The notes beneath the pieces were generated by a model. That model was not told the DNA's origin. It saw only the letters and a program-made list of their open reading frames with translations, and did not search any database. A stretch of 64,000 nt of DNA from Psychrobacter sp. P11G3 (GTDB lineage: Bacteria; Pseudomonadota; Gammaproteobacteria; Pseudomonadales; Moraxellaceae), in NCBI RefSeq assembly GCF_001435845.1, contig NZ_CM003596.1, forward strand, positions 1,302,001-1,366,000, given 5' to 3'. The first letter of the stretch is position 1. The number at the start of each line of letters is the position of its first letter. Shown here piece by piece: positions 27,868 to 36,357 of this stretch. The translations under genes were made by a program, and so were the position numbers.

Positions 27868-29274
27868 CTAAGCTTCAGGTTGTAGTTTCTCATAACTGCC
27901 AGTCTGATTAGCACGGTACAAAAACCCACCTAGAATGATTAGTCTTAATAATAATAGACACCACACGCTAAGCCAAATACCTGTCATATCCCATTGCTGA
28001 TAGAGCAACCAGCTCAAAGGGAAGAAAATAGCAGCCAGTATCAGCGCCGCATTACGAATCACGCTACCAGCCGTCAAACCGAAAAATATCCCATCCAGCC
28101 AATAAGCACCAACACCAACCAGAGGCAATAATACGGCATATAAATGGTAGTCATAGGCGAGGGTAAACACCGACTCAATATTGGTCATAAATCCCAAATA
28201 CGTAGGCATTGCAAGCCACCAAATAGCGCTTAACACGATAGCAAGGCCATAACTAACCACGCCTGTACGTTTGACGATAATACGAAACCGTGGCCAATCA
28301 CGTCGTCCTGCAGCTTGTCCACTTAACGTTTCAGCAGAGACAGCGACGCCATCTAAAGCGAAGGCAGATATGCTTAATACTTGCAATAAAATAGCATTGG
28401 CAGCCAGTATGACATCACCGCTTTGGGCAGATAGTCGAGTAATCCAAGCAAAGCTTAGCGTTAAAATAAGGGTGCGCACGAAAATATCTTTGTTTAAAGA
28501 AAATAGCCTAAGCATTTTTTCTTTCGTAAAATACTGTCGATCTGCTTTAAATAATACAGACCACGATATTTTTAGATGTTGACGGCTCAACCACAGTGCC
28601 ATCAATATTCCAAACCAAAATGCAATAGTCGTTCCCAGTGCGACACCAGCCAAGCCCATCTGCATTACAAATACAAAAAACAGAGTCAGTACGATATTAA
28701 GTACAGCAATAAAGCCCTGCTGATACAGCATATAACGGGTCTTACCTTGCCCTGCAAACCAACCAATAAATGCAAAATTCATCAGCTCCGCGATCACGCC
28801 CCAAAAGCGTATGTCTAAGTAGGTTTTCGCCGCGCGTCCACTCTCAGGATTGGCTGACAGGGCTTGTAAGCCAAAATCAATCAGCCATGGTTTTGCCAGT
28901 AGCAATATTGCTCCGATAGCAAACGCCAATAACAAAGCACGCTGTAAGATAGACAACAAAGGCGTAGGTGCTGATACGGCTGATGTATTGCTATTATTAT
29001 TCGCCAGTTGTCCCAATGCCTGCGCAGCGAGTCCAGATGATGCATACTGCAAAAAGTTAAAGCTAACAAGCAATAGCGACAGCAGTTGTATGGCCAAACC
29101 CATACCAGCAAGTTTCGCCGTGTCATTCATATTGCCGACAATGGCCGTATCAATGACGCTTTGTAATGGCATGGCCAAATTGGCCAGTAGCACAGGCAGC
29201 GCAATCGCGACAATACGTATATAGCTTGTATCAATAGGTGGCATCGCGTGAGAAGTTGCGGAATTAGCTGACAT
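27868..29274 (-). CDS. MATE family efflux transporter (DinF-like)
   Basis: A 468-residue transporter with about twelve membrane helices and the MATE opening RIVAIALPVLLANLAMPLQSVIDTAIVGNM. GWFAGQGKTRYMLYQQ and ALDGVAVSAETLSGQAAGRRDW are typical of the DinF branch. Such proteins export drugs or metabolites in exchange for Na+ or H+. AAGAG precedes the ATG. It stands alone between azlC and secF on the minus strand. Confidence 0.9.
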   Translation of the reverse strand: MSANSATSHAMPPIDTSYIRIVAIALPVLLANLAMPLQSVIDTAIVGNMNDTAKLAGMGLAIQLLSLLLVSFNFLQYASSGLAAQALGQLANNNSNTSAVSAPTPLLSILQRALLLAFAIGAILLLAKPWLIDFGLQALSANPESGRAAKTYLDIRFWGVIAELMNFAFIGWFAGQGKTRYMLYQQGFIAVLNIVLTLFFVFVMQMGLAGVALGTTIAFWFGILMALWLSRQHLKISWSVLFKADRQYFTKEKMLRLFSLNKDIFVRTLILTLSFAWITRLSAQSGDVILAANAILLQVLSISAFALDGVAVSAETLSGQAAGRRDWPRFRIIVKRTGVVSYGLAIVLSAIWWLAMPTYLGFMTNIESVFTLAYDYHLYAVLLPLVGVGAYWLDGIFFGLTAGSVIRNAALILAAIFFPLSWLLYQQWDMTGIWLSVWCLLLLRLIILGGFLYRANQTGSYEKLQPEA

Positions 29275-29381
29275 GGGTAACTCTTTTATACGTGAACGAT
29301 AAAGAGATATGTTCGTTAAATGATAATAAAATTATAAGGCAGTACATTTAGTATAAGAGACAAAACAGCTATAAAGACAAA

Positions 29382-29415
29382 AGCACCTAGACTCATTGTT
29401 CATGAGTCAGGTGCT
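29382..29415 (-). terminator. Terminator of the secD-secF operon
   Basis: A 15-position stem (AGCACCT, one bulge pair, GACTCAT) with a 5-base loop. On the minus strand it is followed by TTTTGTC, 91 bases past the secF stop. Confidence 0.75.
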
Positions 29416-29505
29416 CTTATTTAAACGTTGTAGCTGTACAATCAGTAGGTCTATAAAGACTGATGACACGCTATTTCAACGTATCAATCTATCTAATATA
29501 CCTTA

Positions 29506-30768
29506 CTAGACGTTGTCTTGCTCAAACATTTTTGGATCGTTGAAAGTAACGATTTCTTCTTCAAACTCTGGTTTTACTTTTACGATAAAGTCATCACGCG
29601 ACAGACCCATGCGCAGCGGAATCGAACTGGCAATATAGGTCGATGAGTAAGTACCCGCAAGCAAACCAATGAATAGAGCTACTGAGAACCAGTATAACCC
29701 ATCACCGCCCAAGAAGAGCATTGCCAATACAACTAATAGAACAGTTGAGATGGTCATAATCGTACGACGTAGCGTCTCGGTCAATGACAAATCAATCGTC
29801 TGTTCTGGCGTAATTCCACGAACACGGCGGAAGTTTTCACGGATACGGTCATAGACAACAATCGTATCGTTCAATGAATAACCAATCAATGCCAATACCG
29901 CAGCCAATACCGTCAGGTCGAACGGGAAGCCGAATAGCGCAAATACACCAATGGTTACGACAGCATCATGAAATAGTGACAGTACGGCACCTAAAGACAG
30001 TTTGAACTGGAAGCGTAGGGCAACATAGCCAAGCATACAAACCAGTGCCAATACCAATGCCATGACTGAGTTTAGATAAACTTCATTACCAACTTGGCTA
30101 CCAATGATATTGACGTTGCTAATCGTAGCGGTGTTGCTAGGTAGTGCCAATGCTTGCGTCAGGTTTGCGCTTAGCCCATCGACGTTGTCAGACTGAGGGG
30201 GTAGACGTACCAATAGCTCTTCACGAGTACCTAGATACTGTACAACCGCATCATCGAAGCCATTGTCTGCTAGTGCTTGTACAACAGCAACTTGCTCAAC
30301 AGGCTGCTCATAACGCACGTCTGCTGAAACACCACCAGTGAAATCGAGGCCTAAGTTCAGACCATTTACCGCGATAGCAATGATACTACCGATAACCATA
30401 AACAAAGATAATAGCGCCATTGGCTTTTCTATCTTCATAAATGGAATGATACGCTGGTTACCCACTGCTTTGATGCCACCTTCAGCGACAGCTGCGGCAT
30501 CATCAGCGGCGTCACCTGATATTACGTCAGAATCAACAGCGGTAGACAGTACTTGACTGTCTTTGGCATTTTGACCTTTACCACCGCGACGACTAGAGCT
30601 TTTGCCTGACTTTGCGGTAGTAGGGTTATTGGTTTTAGTATTGCTACCTTTACCATCACGACGCGGTTTGTTACGGCGACGCGTACTTGCATTGGTCGTG
30701 TCACCGTTTGAGCCATTTCGATCAGGATTATTCTGCTGTTCTAAAGGGTTGTTATTATCGATCGCCAT
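29506..30768 (-). CDS. secF: Protein translocase subunit SecF with a long basic N-terminal extension
   Basis: A 420-residue inner-membrane protein that with SecD and YajC uses proton-motive force to aid Sec export. The first membrane helix begins near residue 116 (MALLSLFMVIGSIIAIAVNGLNLGLDFTGG); conserved blocks are ALIGYSLNDTIVVYDRIREN and DLSLTETLRRTIMTI. Six membrane helices as usual. The N-terminal ~105 residues, rich in Asn, Arg, Lys and Gly (RRRNKPRRDGKG, SSSRRGGKGQ), are extra relative to E. coli SecF (323) and would lie in the cytosol. AGGAGA precedes the ATG. It is 9 bases behind secD. Confidence 0.94.
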   Translation of the reverse strand: MAIDNNNPLEQQNNPDRNGSNGDTTNASTRRRNKPRRDGKGSNTKTNNPTTAKSGKSSSRRGGKGQNAKDSQVLSTAVDSDVISGDAADDAAAVAEGGIKAVGNQRIIPFMKIEKPMALLSLFMVIGSIIAIAVNGLNLGLDFTGGVSADVRYEQPVEQVAVVQALADNGFDDAVVQYLGTREELLVRLPPQSDNVDGLSANLTQALALPSNTATISNVNIIGSQVGNEVYLNSVMALVLALVCMLGYVALRFQFKLSLGAVLSLFHDAVVTIGVFALFGFPFDLTVLAAVLALIGYSLNDTIVVYDRIRENFRRVRGITPEQTIDLSLTETLRRTIMTISTVLLVVLAMLFLGGDGLYWFSVALFIGLLAGTYSSTYIASSIPLRMGLSRDDFIVKVKPEFEEEIVTFNDPKMFEQDNV

Positions 30769-30777
30769 AATATTCTC

Positions 30778-32655
30778 CTAACCGATGCTCAGACTTTTGA
30801 TGGATTTACGCTTACCATAAGCAATTTGTACCAGTGCACGTGTCACCAAAATTGCAGTGAATAGCGAGCTGACAATACCAATAGCTAGCGTAATCGCAAA
30901 GCCTTTAATCGGACCAGTACCAATCGCAAATAGGATAAACGCGACCAATAAGGTTGTAATGTTGGCATCAAAAATACTGCTAAATGCGCGATCGAAACCT
31001 GCCACGATGGCTGATTTTGGCCGGACACCATTGGCAATCTCTTCTCGTATTCGCTCAAAGATCAGCACGTTGGCATCAACTGCCATACCAATGGTCAAAA
31101 CGATACCTGCGATACCAGGTAGGGTAAGTGATGAACCCAAAATCGACATAATCGCAATGATGATAATAACGTTAACGGCTAGCGCAACGTTGGCAATCAC
31201 ACCAAACAAGCGATAGAAGATAATCATAAACGCGAAGACTAATAGGTAGCCGACCTGCGTAGAGAACAATCCTTTATCAATGTTTTCTTGACCGAGTGAT
31301 GGACCAATAGTGCGCTCTTCTACGAAGTACATCGGTGCAGCAAGTGCACCCGAGCGCAGCAATAGCGCAAGCTCAGCTGCTTCAGCACTACTATCTAGAC
31401 CAGTAATACGGAATGATGAACCCAATACCGCTTGAATGTTAGCGCGGTTGATGACTTTGGTCTCAGCGTAAGGTGTGCGCACCTCAGTTGTCTCACCAGT
31501 CACTGGATCTTCTTCGTAAGTGATTCTTTGTTTGTTTTCAATGAACAATACAGCCATCTGTTGACCAACCGCTGTACGTGTGGCGTTCTGCATGAGCTTG
31601 CCGCCAGCACTGTCCAAGGTAATACTTACTTCAGGTAGACCGCTTTCATCCAAGCCAGTTTGCGCGTTGGTTACTTTGTCGCCTGTGACGATCGCTTGAC
31701 GATCTAACAATACAGGAGGACCATCCAGTGTTTCGAATGGGAATGCTTCTGTGCCTGCTGGAGGTATGCCGCCAGTATAGGTGTCGGCGTCTTCTGCCAC
31801 CATACGGAACTCAAGGTTTGCAGTACGACCAAGTACACGTTTCGCTTCAGCGGTATCTTGTACACCAGGTAGCTCAACGACGATACGGCTAGCGCCTTGC
31901 GACTGTACCAAAGCTTCGGTAACACCCAGCTCAGCAATACGGTTACGTAGAGTCGTCAAGTTCTGGTTGACCGCGTAGCTATTGATTTCGTCAAGTGTCG
32001 CATCGTTATACGATAAGACCAATGCAGGACCTTGATCATCAATAGAAGACTGCAAGTTGAACGTATTGCTCATCGAGCCTTGTAATACGTTTTGGGCACG
32101 GTTACGAGTATCAGTATCAGCAAAATGCAATACCACGCCGCGATCTTCGGTTTTGATACCTTTGATTGCTACTCGCTCAGCACGTAGCTCACGTCGCATA
32201 TCACGACTGGCACTGGTCAAACGCTGTTCAAGCGCCTTGTCCATATCGACTTCGAGTACAAAGCGTACACCACCACGCAAATCGAGACCAAGCTTCATCG
32301 GTCTTGCACCGATATCACGTAGCCACTGCGGGGTCGTCTGTGCTAGGTTAAGGGCAACGACATAGTCTTCGCCCAAGTTTTGACGTAGCACTTCTTGCGC
32401 TTTTAGCTGATCGACTGGGTTGTTGAGGCGTACCAGCGCGCTGTTGCCCTCAAACGTACCATCGTGGTTATCTAGACCTGCCTCTTCGAGTAAGCTTTGA
32501 GACTCGGTCAAGATACCTTCAGATAGCTGAGTTCCTGCGGCTGCGCTCGTAATCTGCACAGCAGGTTCGTCAGGGTAAAGGTTGGGGGCAGCATATAGAC
32601 CGGCAACGAGTAGCACGACGGCAATTAGTAAGTATTTCCAAGCGGGATATTGCAT
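30778..32655 (-). CDS. secD: Protein translocase subunit SecD
   Basis: A 625-residue protein. The first helix (WKYLLIAVVLLVAGLYAAPNLYPDEPAVQI) is followed by the large periplasmic P1 domain, with LGLDLRGGVRFVLEVD and GVTEALVQSQGASRIVVELPG, and then five helices with GTIGPSLG-type and GMAVDANVLIFERIREE motifs. I start at ATG 32655, which has AAAGAAG upstream and begins the family N-terminus; an ATG 15 codons earlier adds non-homologous residues. Cotranscribed with secF; yajC lies 392 bases upstream on the same strand. Confidence 0.95.
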   Translation of the reverse strand: MQYPAWKYLLIAVVLLVAGLYAAPNLYPDEPAVQITSAAAGTQLSEGILTESQSLLEEAGLDNHDGTFEGNSALVRLNNPVDQLKAQEVLRQNLGEDYVVALNLAQTTPQWLRDIGARPMKLGLDLRGGVRFVLEVDMDKALEQRLTSASRDMRRELRAERVAIKGIKTEDRGVVLHFADTDTRNRAQNVLQGSMSNTFNLQSSIDDQGPALVLSYNDATLDEINSYAVNQNLTTLRNRIAELGVTEALVQSQGASRIVVELPGVQDTAEAKRVLGRTANLEFRMVAEDADTYTGGIPPAGTEAFPFETLDGPPVLLDRQAIVTGDKVTNAQTGLDESGLPEVSITLDSAGGKLMQNATRTAVGQQMAVLFIENKQRITYEEDPVTGETTEVRTPYAETKVINRANIQAVLGSSFRITGLDSSAEAAELALLLRSGALAAPMYFVEERTIGPSLGQENIDKGLFSTQVGYLLVFAFMIIFYRLFGVIANVALAVNVIIIIAIMSILGSSLTLPGIAGIVLTIGMAVDANVLIFERIREEIANGVRPKSAIVAGFDRAFSSIFDANITTLLVAFILFAIGTGPIKGFAITLAIGIVSSLFTAILVTRALVQIAYGKRKSIKSLSIG

Positions 32656-33047
32656 AATCACTTCTTTAAGTTGATAAACGACTGGCGACGTAGGCCACAA
32701 GTTAGCAGATGGGAAGTTAGCGATAGCAACGGTCGAGTGCTATGTTCAGCAGCCGTCATCATGCACCATTGCGATCATCCGCGATGATAGTAACGCATAA
32801 AACAGTAAAGCAAATAATACAGATGCCTGTTTATCCAGTCACCAAAAACCATATGGCTGACTTGGATAAAGATAGGACATCTAAACAGTAAGCCTAATTT
32901 ATATAGCAATTTTACCTTACTGCGTTAATAGCGAAAAATGACCGTAAATCATATACGGTCATTTTTTAGTCATTACATTCATTAATGTGACGACTATCGA
33001 ATGTTCACTAATAAATTTTCACTAATAAAAACCAGTGAACATTCTAA
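32656..33047. other. Intergenic region between yajC and secD
   Basis: 392 bases on the minus-strand side of secD. It contains the yajC terminator at 32934-32966 and a small ATCATCCGCGATGAT palindrome near 32770-32790. secD-secF therefore probably has its own promoter here. Confidence 0.5.
32934..32966 (-). terminator. Terminator of yajC
   Basis: A perfect 13-bp stem AAAAATGACCGTA/TACGGTCATTTTT with a 7-base loop. A/T runs on both sides make it bidirectional; it is 82 bases past the yajC stop. Confidence 0.85.
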
Positions 33048-33377
33048 TTAGACGCTTTCGATCGTGCCAGCAGGCAATACTGAAATAACAGAAGCACGTT
33101 GTACTTTCACGTCAGTATTGTTGTTTAGGCTAACAACGGCATAATCGCCTTCGATTGCTTTGATACGGCCCATTAAACCACCAGCGAAAATGATTTCACT
33201 ACCAACGGTCAATGCGTTAACCATGGCACGGTGTTCTTTGGTACGCTTAGACTGCGGGCGAATGACCAAGAAGTAAAAAATCGCAAAAAACGCAACAGGC
33301 AGTAAAATCTGACCGAATAGACCTGCAGCACCTGCAGTCTCTGGCGCAGCATGGGCAGCTTGAATAAATAAGCTCAT
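33048..33377 (-). CDS. yajC: Preprotein translocase subunit YajC
   Basis: A 109-residue single-pass inner-membrane protein, the accessory partner of SecDF. The helix LLPVAFFAIFYFLVIRPQSKRTKEHRAM near residues 25-50 is diagnostic, followed by the small cytosolic GSEIIFAGGLMGRIKAIEGDYAVV domain. GAGAGATATT precedes the ATG. The usual upstream tgt is not in this window; the next gene upstream is divergent. Confidence 0.94.
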   Translation of the reverse strand: MSLFIQAAHAAPETAGAAGLFGQILLPVAFFAIFYFLVIRPQSKRTKEHRAMVNALTVGSEIIFAGGLMGRIKAIEGDYAVVSLNNNTDVKVQRASVISVLPAGTIESV

Positions 33378-33918
33378 AATATCTCTCAGTAAGTCATAGA
33401 CAATAATAAAATTAGACGCATAGTAACAAAAAATCCCAGACTTGGTAACTGTTAATCATAGGCTGAGCGTGTTTTTCTTAGCGTAAGGCATACTATCAGC
33501 CAACGGATAGGACAACAATGTTTTTACTATATTCAGATAACCCATATAAAGCCTCAGCTTAAATAGCTGTCATGAATTGGCTAGTAAAGATGTCGTCATA
33601 CAACCGTTAATAATAGGGCAATAAAAGTCGTCAAAAAACAAAAACTTAAAAATGGTGACTTATTGTGAAATGGTATCATCAATGCTACTATCAAATGGCA
33701 ATGATTGCCTGTATTTAGTATGCTATATATTGAACCAGATTACGGCTTATTGAAGCATAGTATGACTTTGAAATAGCGATTAAATCAGCTAAATCAGCTT
33801 TGAGTAACTATTTATACGATAGATAGATATCTTTTATTATTTTGTTAAAGATAATCTGAAAATCAATATAAATTGCTCATGACATTATCTTCCTTTTACT
33901 CTTTTTAGGTTACCTAAC
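33378..33918. other. Gene-free divergent spacer
   Basis: 541 bases between divergent yajC and the CNNM-type gene. AT-rich, with a doubled AAATCAGCT near 33785-33800. I see no gene, RNA or strong promoter. Confidence 0.4.
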
Positions 33919-35232
33919 TTGTTCACCACTTTTATGTTTGTACCTCGTTTATGTCGTCCGCGCGCTCATCGTAAAGACGCATCTGCAGAACCTCCCCCGA
34001 GAATGACGACTAGTTCTCGATTTGGTTATACTTCTTTTTCGGCACTATCTGTATTAGCAATCTTTATGCTACCGCAGGCAGTGTGGGCAGCTGGTGCTGT
34101 ATCAACATCTAGCGAGGCGGCGGCACCAACCGCGCTTAGCGTTTCTTTATTGATATTTTTTGTCTTACTCGCCATTGGTATCTCTTTCGTCTGTTCATTA
34201 GCAGAGTCTGTTTTGCTAAGCATGACGCCATCGTTTATTGCGGATGTGCAAGAAACCAGTCCTAAAAAAGCAGACATGCTTAGAAGCCTGAAAGTGGACA
34301 ATATCGACCAGTCACTAGCTGCTATTCTAACGTTAAATACGGTTGCCCATACACTCGGCTCTATCGGGGCGGGTGCACAGGCTACGATCGTCTTTGGTAG
34401 TGCGTGGTTTGGTCTGTTTTCGGCCCTCATGACGCTTGCTATCTTATTCTTGTCTGAGATTATCCCAAAAACACTGGGTACAGTTTACTGGCGTCAACTA
34501 AGCAGTCTGGTTGCTTATTTCGTTCGTGGCATCATCATGCTGCTATACCCGTTAATCTGGTTCTCAGAGCGTCTGACGAAATTATTAGTACGCGGTAAAG
34601 AGCCGCAAACCTTTAGTCGCCGCGAGTTTGCTGCTCTTGCTAGTATCGGCGAAGAGTCAGGACAAATTGACCCACTAGAGTCGCGTATCATTCGTAACTT
34701 GCTCGCGTTTGGCGCGATTAAAGTCGAAGACATCATGACGCCGCGCTCGGTGATGCTCGCATTCGAAGAGAACAAAACCGTTGCTGAGCTATTGGTTGAT
34801 CGTCCAAAGCTGACGTTTTCTCGCTTGCCAATCTATGATGGTGATTTGGATAACATTACAGGCTTTGTCCTAAAAACCGATATGCTGTTGGCTAAAGTTA
34901 ACCATGCTATGCACAAGCCGTTGACGCAATTTCAGCGCGACATCACTTTTGTCTTCTCTAAGATGAAGCTGTTTGATTTGTTAGAGTTGATGCTAAAAAA
35001 CCGTATTCATATTGCGATTACAGTCGGTGAATATGGTGAAGTTAAAGGGCTTGTCACGTTAGAAGATGTGTTTGAGACATTGTTGGGTCTTGAGATTGTC
35101 GATGAGATAGACCGCGTCGAAGACATGCAGGCCTTGGCTCGTCAGATGATGGACAGACGGGTAGAGCGTTTAGGAATGAAGCTCAGCGATGATGAGCAAT
35201 ATGAAGACAGTAATAACGAACCTAAATCCTAA
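33919..35232 (+). CDS. CNNM/CorC-type membrane protein (DUF21 plus CBS pair)
   Basis: A 437-residue protein of the HlyC/CorC (CNNM) superfamily, implicated in Mg2+/Co2+ transport. A hydrophobic leader ends in AVWAAG, then comes a DUF21 region with about four helices (FFVLLAIGISFVCSLAESVLLSMTPSF, FLSEIIPKTLGTVYW), and a CBS pair from VEDIMTPRSVMLAF to GLVTLEDVFETLLGLEIVDEID. It ends soon after the CBS pair, so the C-terminal CorC_HlyC domain is missing. The start is uncertain: TTG 33919, ATG 33934 or ATG 34003, the last giving a clean signal peptide. Stands alone. Confidence 0.82.
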   Translation: MFTTFMFVPRLCRPRAHRKDASAEPPPRMTTSSRFGYTSFSALSVLAIFMLPQAVWAAGAVSTSSEAAAPTALSVSLLIFFVLLAIGISFVCSLAESVLLSMTPSFIADVQETSPKKADMLRSLKVDNIDQSLAAILTLNTVAHTLGSIGAGAQATIVFGSAWFGLFSALMTLAILFLSEIIPKTLGTVYWRQLSSLVAYFVRGIIMLLYPLIWFSERLTKLLVRGKEPQTFSRREFAALASIGEESGQIDPLESRIIRNLLAFGAIKVEDIMTPRSVMLAFEENKTVAELLVDRPKLTFSRLPIYDGDLDNITGFVLKTDMLLAKVNHAMHKPLTQFQRDITFVFSKMKLFDLLELMLKNRIHIAITVGEYGEVKGLVTLEDVFETLLGLEIVDEIDRVEDMQALARQMMDRRVERLGMKLSDDEQYEDSNNEPKS

Positions 35233-35617
35233 CGAAGCCTTAATGATGCCTTAATGAAGCCAAACTCTAACGTTAATAGCTTAACGATAAGTATTGACGG
35301 TTCTAAAGATTGATGGTTTAACAATGGTCAGCTCATTATGGACTGACTATCAAGCTAGAGCTACAAAGCATCTAACCGTTTGAGCTAGGATTTACAGCAT
35401 AAAACCTTAAGAGTATTTGATTTGATAGCCTGTGTTTCTATTCGCAATAATTACACAGGGTGTCACATGGCTGTGAGAATTCGATGATAGGCTCGGCATA
35501 TGATATGAGTATACTTATATAGATATATCTATACAGATACACTGCCAAAATAAATGATAAAAGAGCGTTAATCGTCAATATATGACACTAACGAAAAAAA
35601 TATCGCTAAGGATTATC
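35233..35617. other. Gene-free spacer
   Basis: 385 bases. A small duplicated GAAGCCTTAATGATGCC-like motif lies near 35234-35265. Otherwise AT-rich sequence that should carry the promoter of the next gene; nothing else recognised. Confidence 0.4.
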
Positions 35618-36112
35618 ATGAAAAAATTATTGGGAAATAGGCTATTAGCTCTATTGATGAAAAGCGCCAGCATCACTGCAATCGTAGCAGTAGCCAGCAC
35701 CATCAGTATCAATGCACAAGCGGCAACTATGACCGAAGATTTGGTACAGAACTATGCCGCCGCAATGAAAGCATCAGCGAATAGCCAGAGCATCAATCAG
35801 GTATCGCGCCTTGTGTCAGATGACGCGCTTATTTCTTTATCTAGAAAAGGTAAATCTACCAGTCTAGACAAAGATGCGTACTTAAAGCTGCTGCAAAACA
35901 GCTGGAATGACACATCTAATTATCGCTACGATATTTCGGTAGACAACGTGGTGATTACTGGTTCACAAGCCAAAGCCAATGTGACGACCAATGAGAGCTG
36001 GGTAAAAAACGGTCAGCAAGTATCATTTGTCACCACATCTCGTGTGACCTTGACCTTATCTACTGGTAATGCAGTGCTCTTGCGCGCAGTATCACAGGTG
36101 GCTATTAATTAA
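35618..36112 (+). CDS. Secreted NTF2/SnoaL-like hypothetical protein
   Basis: A 164-residue protein with a signal peptide ending in SINAQA (about residue 35). The mature part, TEDLVQNYAAAMKASANSQSINQVSRLVSDDALISL followed by strands YRYDISVDNVVITGSQAKANVTTNESW, looks like an NTF2-like alpha-beta cone fold with a DUF4440/SnoaL pattern. I start at ATG 35618 because TAAGGAT is 5 bases upstream; an ATG 12 codons earlier has no ribosome site. No enzyme residues are evident; likely a periplasmic binding or structural protein. Confidence 0.65.
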   Translation: MKKLLGNRLLALLMKSASITAIVAVASTISINAQAATMTEDLVQNYAAAMKASANSQSINQVSRLVSDDALISLSRKGKSTSLDKDAYLKLLQNSWNDTSNYRYDISVDNVVITGSQAKANVTTNESWVKNGQQVSFVTTSRVTLTLSTGNAVLLRAVSQVAIN

Positions 36113-36357
36113 GTCGCCATTAATCAAGCAAGATTCAAAATACAATAGGTAATATAAACAATATCTGATTGAGCTAGCTGCAATTTCGACCTATAAAAAG
36201 TCTTAGTTGGCTAACACTAGTCATTACTTAGTTTTATAGGCTACTTGAGCGTCTATTATTATCTTTTATATTAGGCTAGTCTTTGCTTTACATTGCATAC
36301 TATACTATCTATCAACTTTATCTTATTAATTTCTGTCGTTAGGAAACCTCCAATATC

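Noticed and set aside
28850..29224. 124-codon plus-strand frame opposite the MATE gene
   Set aside because: Entirely inside a clear MATE transporter gene on the other strand; a shadow frame.
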